Positions 20,766 to 32,168 of a DNA stretch of 64,000 nt are shown here, piece after piece; the stretch's first letter is position 1; each line of letters opens with the position of its first letter. Source of the DNA: Tremella fuciformis (taxonomy: Eukaryota > Basidiomycota > Tremellomycetes > Tremellales > Tremellaceae); NCBI GenBank assembly GCA_032768795.1, contig CP136490.1, positions 744,001 through 808,000 of the forward strand, written 5' to 3'. A program made the position numbers and the translations under genes. Under the pieces are notes generated by a model. The model saw only the letters and a list, made by a program, of their open reading frames with translations. It was not told the origin of the DNA and made no database searches.

Positions 20766-21055
20766 ATCTTCCACAGCTCCCCCTCTACCCCTTTCCTCTT
20801 TCATAGAGTTCGTTTTTGGGTTTTCCAGCCAGACTTTCTCTGTCGCTTTTGAACTTATAGAGAAATTATAAAACACCAAAAACGAGTAGAGGATGCAGTT
20901 TTCTACTTGCCCACCAAGTTTCATTGGGGTAGCTTCAAAACTGAGCGACTTTTCTTAAGAGGGTATTTCATCCAGTATAAGCAGCCTTTGTGCCACTCAG
21001 AAGTGCCACACAGATCACAAGCTTGGGGACCAAGCTTCTCTGCCGCCCGGGGTGA
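20766..21055 (+). other. Element 1 tail between ORF3 and 3' LTR
   Basis: No coding frame of note. The last 39 bp (21017-21055) repeat the block found beside the 3' LTR of element 2, including the AAGCTTGG/CCAAGCTT hairpin. This shows that the DNA carrying ORF3 is joined to genuine retroelement sequence on this side. Confidence 0.7.
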
Positions 21056-21813
21056 TGTAGTGGACCGCCCCTCTGACGCTCTGCCTGTCCCCTACATGAC
21101 TGGGAGAAAGCCCTACGGCCTCTGCCTTTGCCCCTCAGCCGACATTCAATCCGACATCAACCGACATAACCACGACTACACCCGACGCCGTATCCGATCC
21201 ACCATCCTCAGGCCTGATGCCCAAAGCACAGCCTGGCTCACCTCGGACCCACCTACGATACAATACGACCTTACCCGACACACCATCCGACCTAGGATCC
21301 TCAGCTCTCATGCCTGATCCTGCACCATTTGACAATCGTGCTCCACTCTCACTAATACGGCTGATGTCTGGACAATCCGTAGCAGACCTTTAAGCCACAC
21401 CCGTTTCCTCCCCGTGTCTCCCGTAGAATAGTTTCCTCTTGTAGTAGATTCTCCTTCCGTACTTCTCAGCCGCGCCACGATATCGTACGTACACCGTACG
21501 TACTCCGTAGATTCCTCAGCCTGACTTTCATGTATATAAACCAGGCCTGAGAGAGAGAACCCATCATCACCTCCTCTTCTTCTATTCCTCTCACTCCCGA
21601 CTCCCCACTCCTCTCTACTCCTCTCTCTCTCAGAGTCTTGGCTCTGCCCTCCTACTTTTCCTAACTGACTTACTTACTAGTGTTGCTCTGTGTGACATTG
21701 ACTATCGCGAAGGAACCCAACACAGCTATCAGTCTTACAGACAGAGGCTGGCTTTATTATATGTTAGGAAGAAGGTAAGCTGTTTCTCTACACAGCTGAC
21801 CTGAACCTTTACA
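21056..21813 (+). repeat. 3' LTR of element 1
   Basis: 758 bp. It matches 1718-2475 at all positions that distinguish the two LTR subfamilies in the window, and is followed by GCAAG. Confidence 0.95.
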
Positions 21814-21825
21814 GCAAGACGCGTA

Positions 21826-21865
21826 CAGTCATCCACCTAGTTATGCATACCCCCCACTTATGCAT
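21826..21865 (+). repeat. Left TIR of pogo-type transposon
   Basis: 40 bp, the exact reverse complement of 23696-23735. It contains an inner inverted pair around TATGCATA that may bind the transposase. Confidence 0.95.
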
Positions 21866-21944
21866 AGAGACGCGTGTCGTGCTGTCGTTTACTCTTCTTG
21901 TACATTCATCCATAAGACGTCCTAAGAACCGCCGATAGGACGTC

Positions 21945-23666
21945 ATGGAGGCCGAGAAGAGCGCTCTTGAGCTCGCAGTCGACGCATACTACCTCAGGCT
22001 TGTTGCTGATCCCGATAGATTGCCCAATATCGCCCTCATTGCCCGTCAACACGGTGTCGTGCAGACCACCCTTCTCCGACGCGTCAAAGGCGGTAAAATC
22101 GGTCATGACATTGCTCATGTCAGTCAACAAGCTCTGACACCTGCCGAAGAGCATACCTTGGTCGACTACATTCGTCGCATGGCCCATCTTGGTCTCCCGC
22201 TCGACATAGCCTTCGCCCGAGAGCTTGCCGAAGCCATCCGACAGAATCGAGTCTTGCTCAGCCCGACCGCCGAACGCGTCAGCCCCCGTCCTCTTGGCCG
22301 CAACTGGATCTACAAGTTCCGTGGGCGTTGGCCCATCATCAAGAGCGTCCTGACGCGCAATATGGAGGCTGCTCGGGTCGATGGAGCGACGCCCGAGGCC
22401 CTGCAAGTCTGGTTTGACCAGGTCAAAGACAAGATCGATGCTCATGGCTATCCTCCGTCTCGGATCTTCAACATGGACGAGACAGGCCATGCTATCGGGG
22501 CCACGCTGTCGCAGAGGGTGCTCGGCGTCCATGAAAGGCCTACAGACATCTCCAGGATCGCCCAGCATCAAGGGCGACCGAAGAAGACGGCCCGCCACTC
22601 ACAGGGCTCGAAGGCGATCTTGAAGACCGGCCCCAGGCAGGAACTTGTGACGACCATCGAATGTATCGCAGCCGATGGCACTCTCCTACCTCCCATGGTG
22701 ATCTTCAAGAGCGAGTCGACGTTCTTCTCGGGCTGGTTGCCCAACGAGATGTATGACACGCTGGCAGGCTGGCAATGGGCTACATCACCGTCGGGCTGGA
22801 CCTCAGACAACATTGCGCTCGATTGGCTCGAGAAGATCTTTATACCTCTCACGCGGCCCGAGGATCCGTGCGAGCGACGCCTGCTCATTGTCGATGGCCA
22901 CGGAAGTCATGTTACACCGGAATTTATTGCCAAATGTATGCGGAACGCCATCGACCTCATGGTCTTACCTGCGCACACGTCGCACATTACCCAGCCCCTC
23001 GACGTCGGCCCCTTCGCGCCGCTCAAGATTGCGATGAGCAATCAAGCGCTCCGGGCAAATCGCTATGATCCTGGGCGTGTCCAAAAGGTCGATTTTGTCC
23101 GTCATCTTGTCCAGGCGCGGCGGATAGGGATGACTGCCGAGAACATACGATCTGGGTGGCGTTCAAGCGGCCTGTGGCCTTTCGCACCAATGTCGGTCAT
23201 TCGACGGGCTGAGATACCCATCACACCATCGCAGGAGGCGTCGCAGGTGATCCCAGCCACTCCCGCAGCTGCAGAGTCCTTGGCTGATGAGACTGCGATG
23301 TTCATGACGCTCTATGCGCATGTAATGCGCACCCCTATCAAGAATCGGGTTCAACAGCTGTCCCTCCTAGCCGAGAGCTTGCAGTCGCGAAATCTGCTTC
23401 TTGAGCTTGAACTACAGCAACACAAGACCCGCGAGAATCAGAAGAAGACAGCCCGGCCGGGCCGCACGGTCTCTTACTTTGGAACACACTCGGTCTCCAC
23501 ACAAGAGGTATATGAGAAGGCAGTCGAGCTGGCGGCGGCTAGCTTGAGAAGGAAGAAGAAATCGAGGGAGCCCATGGTGCCAGTCGATAGCGAGGTCTCT
23601 CCAGAGGAGGCTCTGTTCTGGTTACAGAGCTATGAGGAGAACTGCATGCATGAGGACGGATCTTGA
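21945..23666 (+). CDS. Pogo/Fot1-type transposase
   Basis: 573 residues, no intron. The N-terminus has a psq-type helix-turn-helix (about 20-70) and a CENP-B-like HTH (about 75-145). The DDE_1 core has D in NMDETG, D in LIVDGHGSH and D in QPLDVGPF, with the spacing of the DD(~30)D class. A basic C-terminal tail (RRKKKSRE) could be a nuclear signal. Full length with all acidic residues and perfect TIRs implies a recently active copy. Catalyses TA-targeted cut-and-paste transposition. Confidence 0.93.
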   Translation: MEAEKSALELAVDAYYLRLVADPDRLPNIALIARQHGVVQTTLLRRVKGGKIGHDIAHVSQQALTPAEEHTLVDYIRRMAHLGLPLDIAFARELAEAIRQNRVLLSPTAERVSPRPLGRNWIYKFRGRWPIIKSVLTRNMEAARVDGATPEALQVWFDQVKDKIDAHGYPPSRIFNMDETGHAIGATLSQRVLGVHERPTDISRIAQHQGRPKKTARHSQGSKAILKTGPRQELVTTIECIAADGTLLPPMVIFKSESTFFSGWLPNEMYDTLAGWQWATSPSGWTSDNIALDWLEKIFIPLTRPEDPCERRLLIVDGHGSHVTPEFIAKCMRNAIDLMVLPAHTSHITQPLDVGPFAPLKIAMSNQALRANRYDPGRVQKVDFVRHLVQARRIGMTAENIRSGWRSSGLWPFAPMSVIRRAEIPITPSQEASQVIPATPAAAESLADETAMFMTLYAHVMRTPIKNRVQQLSLLAESLQSRNLLLELELQQHKTRENQKKTARPGRTVSYFGTHSVSTQEVYEKAVELAAASLRRKKKSREPMVPVDSEVSPEEALFWLQSYEENCMHEDGS

Positions 23667-23695
23667 GATATATATATGGTGCGGGAAAGAGGAAG

Positions 23696-23735
23696 ATGCA
23701 TAAGTGGGGGGTATGCATAACTAGGTGGATGACTG
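23696..23735 (-). repeat. Right TIR of pogo-type transposon
   Basis: Perfect inverted copy of the left TIR, followed by the TA duplication. Confidence 0.95.
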
Positions 23736-23737
23736 TA

Positions 23738-24460
23738 CAGTAGCTGCGACATCGCTGGTAGAGATGGAGTCGGCCATCGTTGGAACCTTAGCACTGTTTC
23801 GCTCCGGACGTCTCGTGCTCGACGCAAGAGACCGCCAAGCTGCCTTTGCTCCGCAGTGCGACACAACACGACTTGGCGACGACTCGGCATAACCACTTGC
23901 GTCGTTGTTGTGGTGTCTTTTGTCTTGCCTTCAACTGTTCAACATTCATTCGGTCCATCGACTATCCGACGTTCTTTACTCTGCTCTCGCTCTTTCAAAG
24001 TCATCTCACCGCCCTTCCTCTTGCTATCGCTGCGAGCTCTGCGAGTCTCGGCGAATCGTCCTTTGGATTGAGTGCCCCTGCGTTCGACCTCCCTTTGTTG
24101 TTGAAGCGCTAGTGGTGCGGTGCTACGGAGTCCGCTACTCACCTGCACCATCCGTCTCCGCCCCTGCGTCGCGGATACTCGATCTCTCCCTCATACCGCA
24201 TGCCTTCGACCAATCCATATACTGTTATGCCCACCCCTTGACCTGTGCCTCGACCTCGGCCCCCCCTTCTCCAGTCACGAATCGATTCGACACGCCCTGT
24301 GCTTTTGGGCCCCTTTCTTCTACTCCGCCAAACGGGCTCGCAGAACCTCTGCCTACAGCATACAGGATTGCCAACAGCCCGTTGACAAGGCTTGTGCAAA
24401 AGCGAACTCCAAGGGCGATTTGATCATCCTCGATCTCACCATCGTCATCCGAGTGACCAA
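23738..24460 (+). promoter_or_regulatory. Upstream region of the GH5 gene
   Basis: No gene seen. It is pyrimidine-rich toward the 3' side, as in many fungal leaders. Open frames here are short and lack family resemblance. Confidence 0.4.
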
Positions 24461-26367
24461 ATGCTACCTTCGCTAGGCTTCTTGCCGCTCCTGTGTCTAC
24501 TCCCTGCTGCCAATGCGCTGTCCAGCTGGTACACGGCGCCCGGGAGCAACTCCCCAGCCGGATCTACCGCTGGGGACAAAGTCCGGGGCGTGAATCTCGG
24601 AGGATGGCTGTTGCTGGTAAGTTCAGCAAGTGACTGATGGCGACAAGCTGATCTTCAAGGAAAACTGGATGCAACCTAGCCTATTCGAGATGTCACCGTT
24701 GGACGAGCACTATGTCCTGGACGAGGTGGGCGACAGACAGAATCGTGCTTGACTCGCTGACAGACAGTGGCAATATTGCACGATCCTGGGCAAGGAAGAA
24801 TGCTACAATCGACTGAGCAGCCATTGGGACACCTACCTCACCGAGGACGATTTCGCTCGATTTGCCAATTAGTGAGTGCCGTTCCATCGACTCAGTGCCA
24901 GTGGCTCATGCTCAGCTCGCTCAATACCGTTCGTATACCAATAGGTTACTGGCCGTGGATCGACCTCGAGGATTACGAGCCTTTCGTGCAGGGTCAAACC
25001 ACGTATCTTGACCGTGCACTCGAATGGTCGGACAAGTACGGCTTGGATGTCATGCTCGACCTCCATTCGCTGCCTGGTGGCCAGAACGGGCAGGACAATC
25101 AAGGCTTCAAGGGTCCGATCGAGTTCCAGTACAATCAGACGAACATGGATCGCGCCCTTGCAGCCGTACGGAACATGACCTCGTACGTCACAGCAGACCG
25201 TTTCAACGGAGTTGTAAAAGCGATCGAGCTCGTCAATGAGCCCTACATTCTCGAATACAGCGCCAGCGGCATGTCATTCGATCAGCTAGCAAGCTACTAC
25301 GTTCAGGCCTACCAAGCGGTCCGGGACTCGGAATACATCGCCGACGGAGCAAATGAAGTCATGGTCGTCATTCACGACGCATTCCAGGCTGTCAACAACT
25401 GGGACTATTTCTTCAGCACCGATGGACTGGGGTTGAATTGGACAAATTATGCGCTTGATACGCGTGAGTTCTTGGACTGAAGATGATGAAAGACTTGGAG
25501 GCTGAGATCAGACATCTACGATGCCTTTGGTTCGTCAGCGTCGAAGACCTGGCAAGAGCATCTCGACACGATCTGCGCGCAGTCGTCTGCCCTAGTGGAG
25601 GCCCAGCAGAAGTTCCCAGTTGTCAGTTTTCGTGCTGCATGCCCAATAGACAGGTTGCTGATATGGGCGCAGATTATTGGCGAGTTCAGTCTTGGCATTG
25701 GCACATACTGTGTCGATTACCAATCCTGCTGGAGCCAGACCCTTGACAGCATGATGGCGAATCTGACCGACTACGAGACGTCGTTGTTCTACCGCCAGTT
25801 CTGGGAGGTGCAGCAGGACGTGTATGAGTTGGCAGCCGGATGGATCTTCTGGTCCTTTGCCAACGAGTAGTGAGCAATGCTGCCGGTTCTCCAAGTTCTT
25901 GCTTATCATCAGTGGGGCGCCCTGGAGCTGGTCTCAGTCCGCGGCTCAGAACTGGATCCCCGAAGACCCATCAGAAAAGATGTGAGTGATTTTGTGGAAC
26001 GATGGACGGCGCTGACATTGTCAGCTACCCGTTCTACTCGAGCTACTCGGCTTCCTGCCTTGACACATCGAATCCTCTGGACGGGGACCAGAACATGCCG
26101 TACTTCCCCAACTACACGAATCCCGTTTCCAACATCAACATCACCTATGTGCTGAACAAGTACAACACCGAGGCGCAAACACTCAACACCACCTCAAACG
26201 CAACATCATCCCCGGCGAGCGTCGCAGCTTCAGCCTCCGCGTCAGCGTCAGCGAGCGCAGCGGCGCAGTCGGCCTCTGCTGGCGGGGCAAGTATCGGTTA
26301 CCCCTCGGTGCTTGGCATCGTCGGCGCAGGCGTGCTGGGCCTGTCGGGATTGATGGCACTTTCGTAG
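24461..26367 (+). CDS. Secreted GPI-type exo-1,3-beta-glucanase, GH5
   Basis: Exons 24461-24616, 24660-24725, 24768-24871, 24916-25463, 25512-25621, 25673-25869, 25913-25981 and 26025-26367 give 530 residues. A signal peptide (first ~20 residues, LLPLLCLL type) precedes the family hallmark RGVNLGGWLLL, then TVRIPIGYWPW. The general acid is in ELVNEPY and the nucleophile in IIGEFSLG. The tail is Ser/Ala-rich and ends in a hydrophobic segment, as for a GPI anchor, so the enzyme is expected on the plasma membrane or wall. It trims or transfers 1,3-beta-glucan. All introns are 42-51 nt with GT-AG ends. Confidence 0.93.
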
Positions 26368-26639
26368 AGCGAAAGTGGGAGGGATATTGCAGGACAATCA
26401 TCTGAACAATCGAAAGCATTATGTCAAGAGTAACTTAGGATGTAGCTAGATGTATAGAGCCCTCCGAGGCAGGACAAAAGGCAATCGGAACGCTTCAGGG
26501 GACGTCTGTAACCTTCGCCGAAGCGAGCGAGCATCTCCGAGGACGTCACCGTTCCTGCAACTTTTTGTCTGGTTGCTGTTTCCTCGTCTCAGCTTGGCTT
26601 CTTGGGGGACGAGGAGAGTTAAGCAGAGCAAGGTCGGTC

Positions 26640-28201
26640 ATGGTGGTCGACACTACGTACTATGAGCTGCTAGGCGTGTCGATCGAGGCGGACGAGGTGG
26701 AGATCAAACGGGCGTACAAGAAAAAGGCAAGTGATCGTTCGATGTCGGACAAAGCAGCAGCTTATGCACCCAGGCTATGCAACATCATCCCGTCAGTTCT
26801 ATTCTAACACTCAAACCCATGCTAATACGGTGCTTCTCGTATGTAGGACAAGGTGGGCCCGCGACATGCTTTGCAATGTACGCTGACGAGACAGAACCCC
26901 AATGACCCACTGGCACACGAGACATTCCAGCGGATCGGCCAGGCATACGAGGTGCTCTCAGACCCAGACGAGGCGAGCCCTTCCAGCGAGCGAATGAGTG
27001 ACGATATGTGGGGCTGACGGCCAGAGGGCAGCATACGACCGGTACGGTCCGCCCGGGGACCGCGGGCGCGGCGCACCGGACCCCGCGTCAATGGACGACC
27101 TCTTCGCGTCCATGTTCGGCTTCCCCCCCTCGGGCTTCGACGACGGGTCCGACGACGACGGGTACACCAACTTTGGCGGGCCGAGATTCTCCTTCGACCC
27201 GTCTGGGCCGTCGCGCCGGCCACAGCCCAGCCGCGGGCCGGACACGGAGGTGAGGTACGAGGTGACGCTGGAGGAGGTGTACCGGGGCAAGCGGGTCGTC
27301 ATGAATCTCGAGCGCGACCGCACGTGTGGGCACTGCAAGGGGTCGGGGGCGCGCACTGGGGCCAAGTCGGCGACGTGCGGGACGTGCGAGGGGAAGGGAG
27401 CTGTATATACACAACGTCATGTGAGTGCCCGGCAACGGCAAGGATAGTGGGAGGAGAGGGTGCTCATGGTAGCTCGGACCGGGCTTGGTGGGCAGGACCA
27501 AGGAGATGTGCCGGGATTGCGAGGGCGAGGGGACACGAGTGAGAGATAAGGACAAGTGTGTCTCGCGCCCTTCGTCACATAGCTATGGCTTACGAACAGG
27601 TGCAAGCGGTGTAAGGGCGCCAAGGTGGTCAAGGACAAGAAACGGGTTGAGTTTGAAATAGAGCCGGGCACAGTGCATGGAGAACGCATAGCCCTCAAAG
27701 GCGAGGGAGACGAGCTCGTGAGTCGCCACCTACATACAGTCTCACTTGCCTAGTCGGAGCTGACGGCAGCCCGGCGTCCCCGCAGGCGACGTCATCTTCC
27801 TCATCCTATACCGCCCACATAGCCTCTTCACCCGCTCTGCAACCGGCAACCGGTCGGATCTGACAGTACGGCTACGGATACGATTGTCGGAAGCCCTCCT
27901 CGGCATCAATCGCGTCATGTTCGCGCATCTGGACGGGCGAGGAATTCGGATCGTCTCCCCACGAGGGCAGAGAGTCATCAAAGACGGACAGACGTTTGCC
28001 GTCAAAGGCGAAGGCCTGCCAATTCGAGGGAGATCGGGAGCAAAAGGGGACCTGCAGGTTGAGTTCGAGGTCGAGATGCCGGGAACGAGTTGGGCAGCGA
28101 GACTGGATCCAAGGAGTGACAAGATCGAGTTGCCGGGAGCCTTGGGCGACATCGAGCCTTTGCCAGCGGTGGTGGTGGAGCGATACCTATCACAGCGTTG
28201 A
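26640..28201 (+). CDS. Type I (DnaJ/Ydj1-like) Hsp40 co-chaperone
   Basis: Exons 26640-26726, 26774-26791, 26847-26852, 26895-26972, 27025-27420, 27473-27555, 27600-27717 and 27770-28201 give 405 residues. J domain 1-70 with HPD at 34-36; Gly/Phe/Asp-rich linker; zinc finger with four C-x2-C repeats (CGHC, CGTC, CRDC, CKRC); C-terminal substrate domain (VEFEIEPG, VKGEGLPI). It stimulates Hsp70 ATPase. There is no CaaX end, so it is nearer Xdj1/Apj1-like proteins than a farnesylated Ydj1. Two introns (26727-26773 and 26973-27024) use GC-AG ends, and the third exon is only 6 nt, encoding the Asp-Lys after His-Pro. Confidence 0.92.
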
Positions 28202-28350
28202 CGGCATCAGGGCGAGGACGAAGTCGCGAGGAGTTTGGTTGGCTAGTCGAGTTGATAGCATTTGCATGGGCGCCCAGTTCAGCACAGTAGCGTGTCGCAT
28301 CATAGCATCATTTGCACATCTCACCCCAGTCGAGCCTGGCTGTCGAGCGG

Positions 28351-29191
28351 CTACGACGCTAGGTTCGCTCGCTTTTTGCTTCGCTTGGCCATGTCGGTAC
28401 TGTCTTGCGAGGCATCGGCCGACTTCCGCTTTTGTCCAGCAGAAGGAGGCCCGGTGTGCTCGGCGATCTTCTGGGCAGTATCGGTTGCAGCTTTGGAAGC
28501 CTTGGCTTTCCTTCGCCTCTTTGCCAAGACATATTGGCACGTCACGCCCGTCTGCTTCTCAAGACCGAGCGGCGTCGTGCTGAGCGTGATCTCAAGCCAA
28601 GGATGATGTGTCAACTTCGGTCTGATTCCATGTCAGCTGAGCTGGAGGAGGAGGATGACACAACTGACTTGCCCTTGCCCTCCAGGATCTTCGCCAAGTC
28701 TGGCGCTTCTCCCGGAGGCAGCTCGAGCAGTCCGCTCTTTGTGTACTGCCACATACCATCCGCTCGATGTTTACCGCTCTCGGGATGCTCGGCAAGGTAT
28801 CGCCGCTTGATCACTTCCACCACGGACACGAGTTTTGGTGCAGCTAGTGTGCAGGAGTGCAGAGAGGAAGTCGATTTAGAGCTCTGAGTCGCCGACGCCT
28901 CGCCGGCAGCAGCCTGCGGCGGGCGTGTGTGCAGTATGAGAGGGCGAGATGGGTATGTCTCATGGTCAGCCAGGCCACGCCAGACGCTCATTCGCATCGT
29001 CGTGCCCCGGAGAATGAGAGGAAGGAGACACATACCCGAAGAAACTTGAGAGCAAAGTCGACATAATTGTCTTGGCTGCCGCCCGACGCTATGCGCATCT
29101 CATGCGGTTTCGAAGCATCTTGGGAGTCGGGTGGAGGGTCTGTCTGTAGCCCCTTCTTCAGTTTGACCATTGTGTCGACACCCAAGAACAT
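28351..29191 (-). CDS. Alba-domain nucleic-acid-binding protein
   Basis: Exons 29036-29191, 28669-28958 and 28351-28621 give 238 residues from the first ATG; a second ATG at 29170 would shorten it by seven. The Alba fold is shown by MRIASGGSQDNYVDFALKF, then a strand before a long Ser/Ala insert, then LVSVVEVIKRR, and finally LEITLSTTPL. The tail is Lys/Arg-rich and suits RNA or DNA binding. Such proteins serve in RNase P/MRP (Rpp20/Rpp25 type) or in RNA regulation; I cannot choose. It shares a 169-bp upstream region with CCT5. Confidence 0.8.
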
Positions 29192-29360
29192 GCAAAAGAA
29201 ACCAGTCTCCAGATATCTTCGTCAATCGACAAAGCTTTAGGCGTGTCAGCAGGAGGGATATCACGCGCCTATCTGACCTCCACGCCTCGTCTCCTTGAAT
29301 TTCGAGAGCGTACGTGCAACGCGCATCGCATCACTCATCTCGTATACATCGTCAGGCAGC
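29192..29360. promoter_or_regulatory. Bidirectional promoter between Alba gene and CCT5
   Basis: Only 169 bp separate two divergent start codons, so both promoters must overlap here. No clear TATA box. Confidence 0.5.
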
Positions 29361-31564
29361 ATGTCAGTGGGACAGATAGACCCCGGACAGGCCGTATACG
29401 CCCAAGACGAGGTGAGCTGCTTGGTTGACTGCTGGCTCAAAGCTCACATACCAGAATGGTCGGCCGTTCATCATTGTCCGGTTGGTGGTTCGTAAAGAGC
29501 CCGAGCGACGCTGACGAGGTAGTGAGCAGGGCAAGAAAGTCCGGACACATGGACTGGAGGCGATCCGGGTCAGCTACCACAGTTGTCATCTGCAACGGAA
29601 AGCTGACGTCCTCAGAGTCACATTCTCGCTGCGAGGGCGGTGACCAACATCATTAAGACCTCGCTCGGACCTCGAGGTGGGTAGCAGAGTCAAGACTCGC
29701 TCCTTCTTCAGACACACGGGATTTGGCACAGAGTTGATGCACAGGACTGGACAAGATCCTCATCTCTCCCGATGGTGATATCACAGTCACAAATGACGGC
29801 GCGACGATTCTAGGACAGATGGAGGTCGAGCACCAGATTGCAAAGCTGCTCGTGGAGGTCTCGAAGAGCCAGGACGACGAGATTGGCGATGGAACAACCG
29901 GTGTTGTCGGTCAGTCTAGCTGAAGCCCTCTCTCTCGCCGACTAACGATCAGTTCTCGCTGGCGCGTTGCTCTCTTCTGCCCTTGCCCTCCTGGATCGCG
30001 GCATCCACCCCATACGGATAGCAGACGGGTACGAGAAGGCGTGTGAGGTGGCAGTTGCAGAGCTGGACAGAGTAGCGGACAAGGTCAGCTGCTGAGTCCT
30101 CCTTCGTTCCAGAGCTGATGTATAGATTGAATTCAGCAAAGACGATGTTTCAAATCTGCTTAAAACAGCGAAAACCTCGCTGGGGTCGAAGATGTGAGTC
30201 CAGGCTGTCATTTCCTCAGCCAGCCCCTGACCCGTAGTGTCTCGATAGCACATGACAAATTCGCCAACATTGCTGTCGATGCCGTCCTCTCGGTGGCCGA
30301 TCTGAGCCGGAAGGACGTAGACTTCGAGTTGATCAAAGTGGACGGCAAGGTTGGGGGATCATTGGAGGACACATCGCTTGTCAAGGGTGTGGTGGTGGAC
30401 AAGGACATGTCGCATCCACAAATGCCAAGCATCGTCAAGGATGCGAAGATCGCCATCCTCACATGCCCCTTCGAGCCACCAAGGCCGAAAACGAAGCACA
30501 AGCTCGACATCGAGAGCGTGGAAGAGTACAAGAAGCTTAGGGAGTACGAGAAGGAGAAGTTCTTGGACATGATTAAAATGTATGTCTGCCTGCCTGGTTT
30601 CTGCAGAGGATTGTAGCTGACGTCCAAGGGTCAAGGACACTGGCGCGAACCTTGTCATTTGCCAATGGGGCTTCGACGACGAGGCAAATCACCTGCTTAT
30701 GCAGAATGAGCTGCCTGCTGTCCGATGGGTTGGGGGCCCGGAGATCGAGGTCAGTTGCTCGAATGCTCGAAGGAGGAGAAGGATCAACTGATCATCTAGC
30801 TAATAGCCATTGCGACCAACGGGCGCATCGTGCCTCGATTCGAGGACCTGACCGCGGAGAAGCTCGGCCACGCTGGTCTTGTGAGGGAGATGACGTTTGG
30901 CACGACTCGGGAGAAGATGCTGGTCATTGAGGAGTGCGCAAACTCTCGGGCGGTCACCGTCTTTGTTCGGGGAAGCAACAAGATGGCAAGTCAGCTTCAC
31001 CCACACTTGTCGAAGCTGACAGTTAGATCATTGACGAGGCGAAGCGGGCTCTTCACGATGCTTTGTGTGTGGTCAGGAACCTTGTCAAGGACAACAGGGT
31101 GGTTTACGGTGGTGGAGCTGCCGAGATCTGCGCCAGCATTGCAGTGTCGAAGAAGGCGGACGAGGTGAATCATACATTCACCTGCGCGGAGGATGTGCTG
31201 ACACCAGATCCCCACGATCGAGCAATACGCCATGCGAGCATTCGCAAATGCCCTCGACTCGATCCCTCTTGCATTGGCAGAAAACTCTGGCTTGTCGCCC
31301 ATTGACACATTGGCCGACGTCAAGAGCAGACAGGTGACCGAGAACAACCCCAGATTAGGCATTGACTGCATGGGCAGGGGCGAGAATGGCGAGTACTGCT
31401 TTGGGGTGATCTTGACAAGTGGCTGACCATCAGACATGAAGACGCAGCACGTCTACGACCCATTGATCTCGAAGAGACAACAATTCCTGCTCGCGACCCA
31501 GGTGGTCCGGATGATCCTGCGGGTGGACGATGTCATTGACGCGAGCGCGTTCAAGGACGAATAG
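29361..31564 (+). CDS. CCT5: T-complex protein 1 subunit epsilon (CCT5)
   Basis: Thirteen exons: 29361-29411, 29455-29480, 29523-29568, 29616-29676, 29745-29909, 29953-30083, 30126-30193, 30238-30579, 30629-30749, 30800-30985, 31027-31164, 31208-31388 and 31434-31564; 548 residues, the usual length. Group II chaperonin signatures: [27 protein letters not shown] (nucleotide binding), GGGA. The N-terminal [13 protein letters not shown] and the [11 protein letters not shown] segment identify the epsilon subunit. It is part of the eight-subunit cytosolic ring that folds actin and tubulin. Introns 30986-31026 and 31389-31433 are GC-AG; reading them as GT-AG breaks the frame. Confidence 0.96.
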
Positions 31565-32168
31565 AGAAAAGTGGTTCCTTTGTGGACGCGGTAGAAGTCG
31601 GGGCAGTGACGGCGGACAGCTGGGCATGGGGCAGCCAATTTCAATGCATTAGTTATGCATGTAACCCAATTGCATTTTGCAGTGGATGATATGATATCCG
31701 TCGAGTCCGAGTAGAACCGACAACGGTGCAGGATGAAACCGGGGCCGGTCCGTGAGCCGTGTGCCGACGGAATCTACCCGCAACCCCGCACCGAATCCTT
31801 ACCCCCGAGATGAGATGATCAAAGTCCGCCACGGTACTCGTAGAGGGTATATCCGTCCTACCTCTAACAGCTGGAGCTTGGTCTCTTTCGCGACTTTGTA
31901 TCTCTACTGCGGTTGTACTCGCACACGCTACAGGTGAGCCCTTACCCTCTTGAACGCGAGGTGGCAGCTCGGAAGGATGGACGGCTCGCTTGTCAAGGAC
32001 ACCAGAACCAGATCCAGTGCCATGACATCACACCCGCTCACCCTGGCCTTGTCTTGACCAAGGACCTCATAAAAAGTCCAGCGGACAGCGCATCAGCTGA
32101 CCAGCGCAGCACAGCACCCGACACACTCTCTCATCGTCTGTCCTTCACCCACTCGCACACCAGCAAGG
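31565..32168 (+). promoter_or_regulatory. Upstream region of the FBPase gene
   Basis: 604 bp between the CCT5 stop and the next start; no gene seen. It becomes pyrimidine-rich near the start codon. Confidence 0.4.

Larger units (their letters stand above)
1718..21813 (+). mobile_element. Element 1: Ty3-type chromovirus LTR retrotransposon, broken by two nested insertions
   Basis: Two direct 758-bp LTRs (1718-2475 and 21056-21813) begin TGTAGTGG and end CTTTACA, and look identical by eye. The 5-bp duplication GCAAG flanks both ends (1713-1717 and 21814-21818). In order it holds the LTR with a TATA box, a leader, one gag-pol frame with C-terminal chromodomain, a third intron-bearing gene, and the 3' LTR. 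Removing element 2 (4989-9965) and the copia element (14018-19071), each with one TSD copy, leaves about 10.05 kb, which is long for the family. The excess is the ~2.15 kb between the pol stop and the 3' LTR. Diagnostic LTR differences pair the outer LTRs with each other and the inner ones with each other, so the nesting is not a chance arrangement of solo LTRs. Confidence 0.93.
21826..23735 (+). mobile_element. Pogo/Fot1-type DNA transposon
   Basis: 1,910 bp with perfect 40-bp terminal inverted repeats (21826-21865 and 23696-23735) starting CAGTCATCCACC, and TA duplications at 21824-21825 and 23736-23737. A single transposase gene fills the interior. TA target, CAGT terminus and DDE_1 transposase agree with Tc1-mariner/pogo elements of fungi. 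The left end lies 12 bp from the 3' LTR of element 1. Confidence 0.95.

Noticed and set aside
23699..23737. Possible hAT or other element end near the GH5 promoter
   Set aside because: The repeat is fully explained as the right TIR and TA duplication of the pogo-type transposon.
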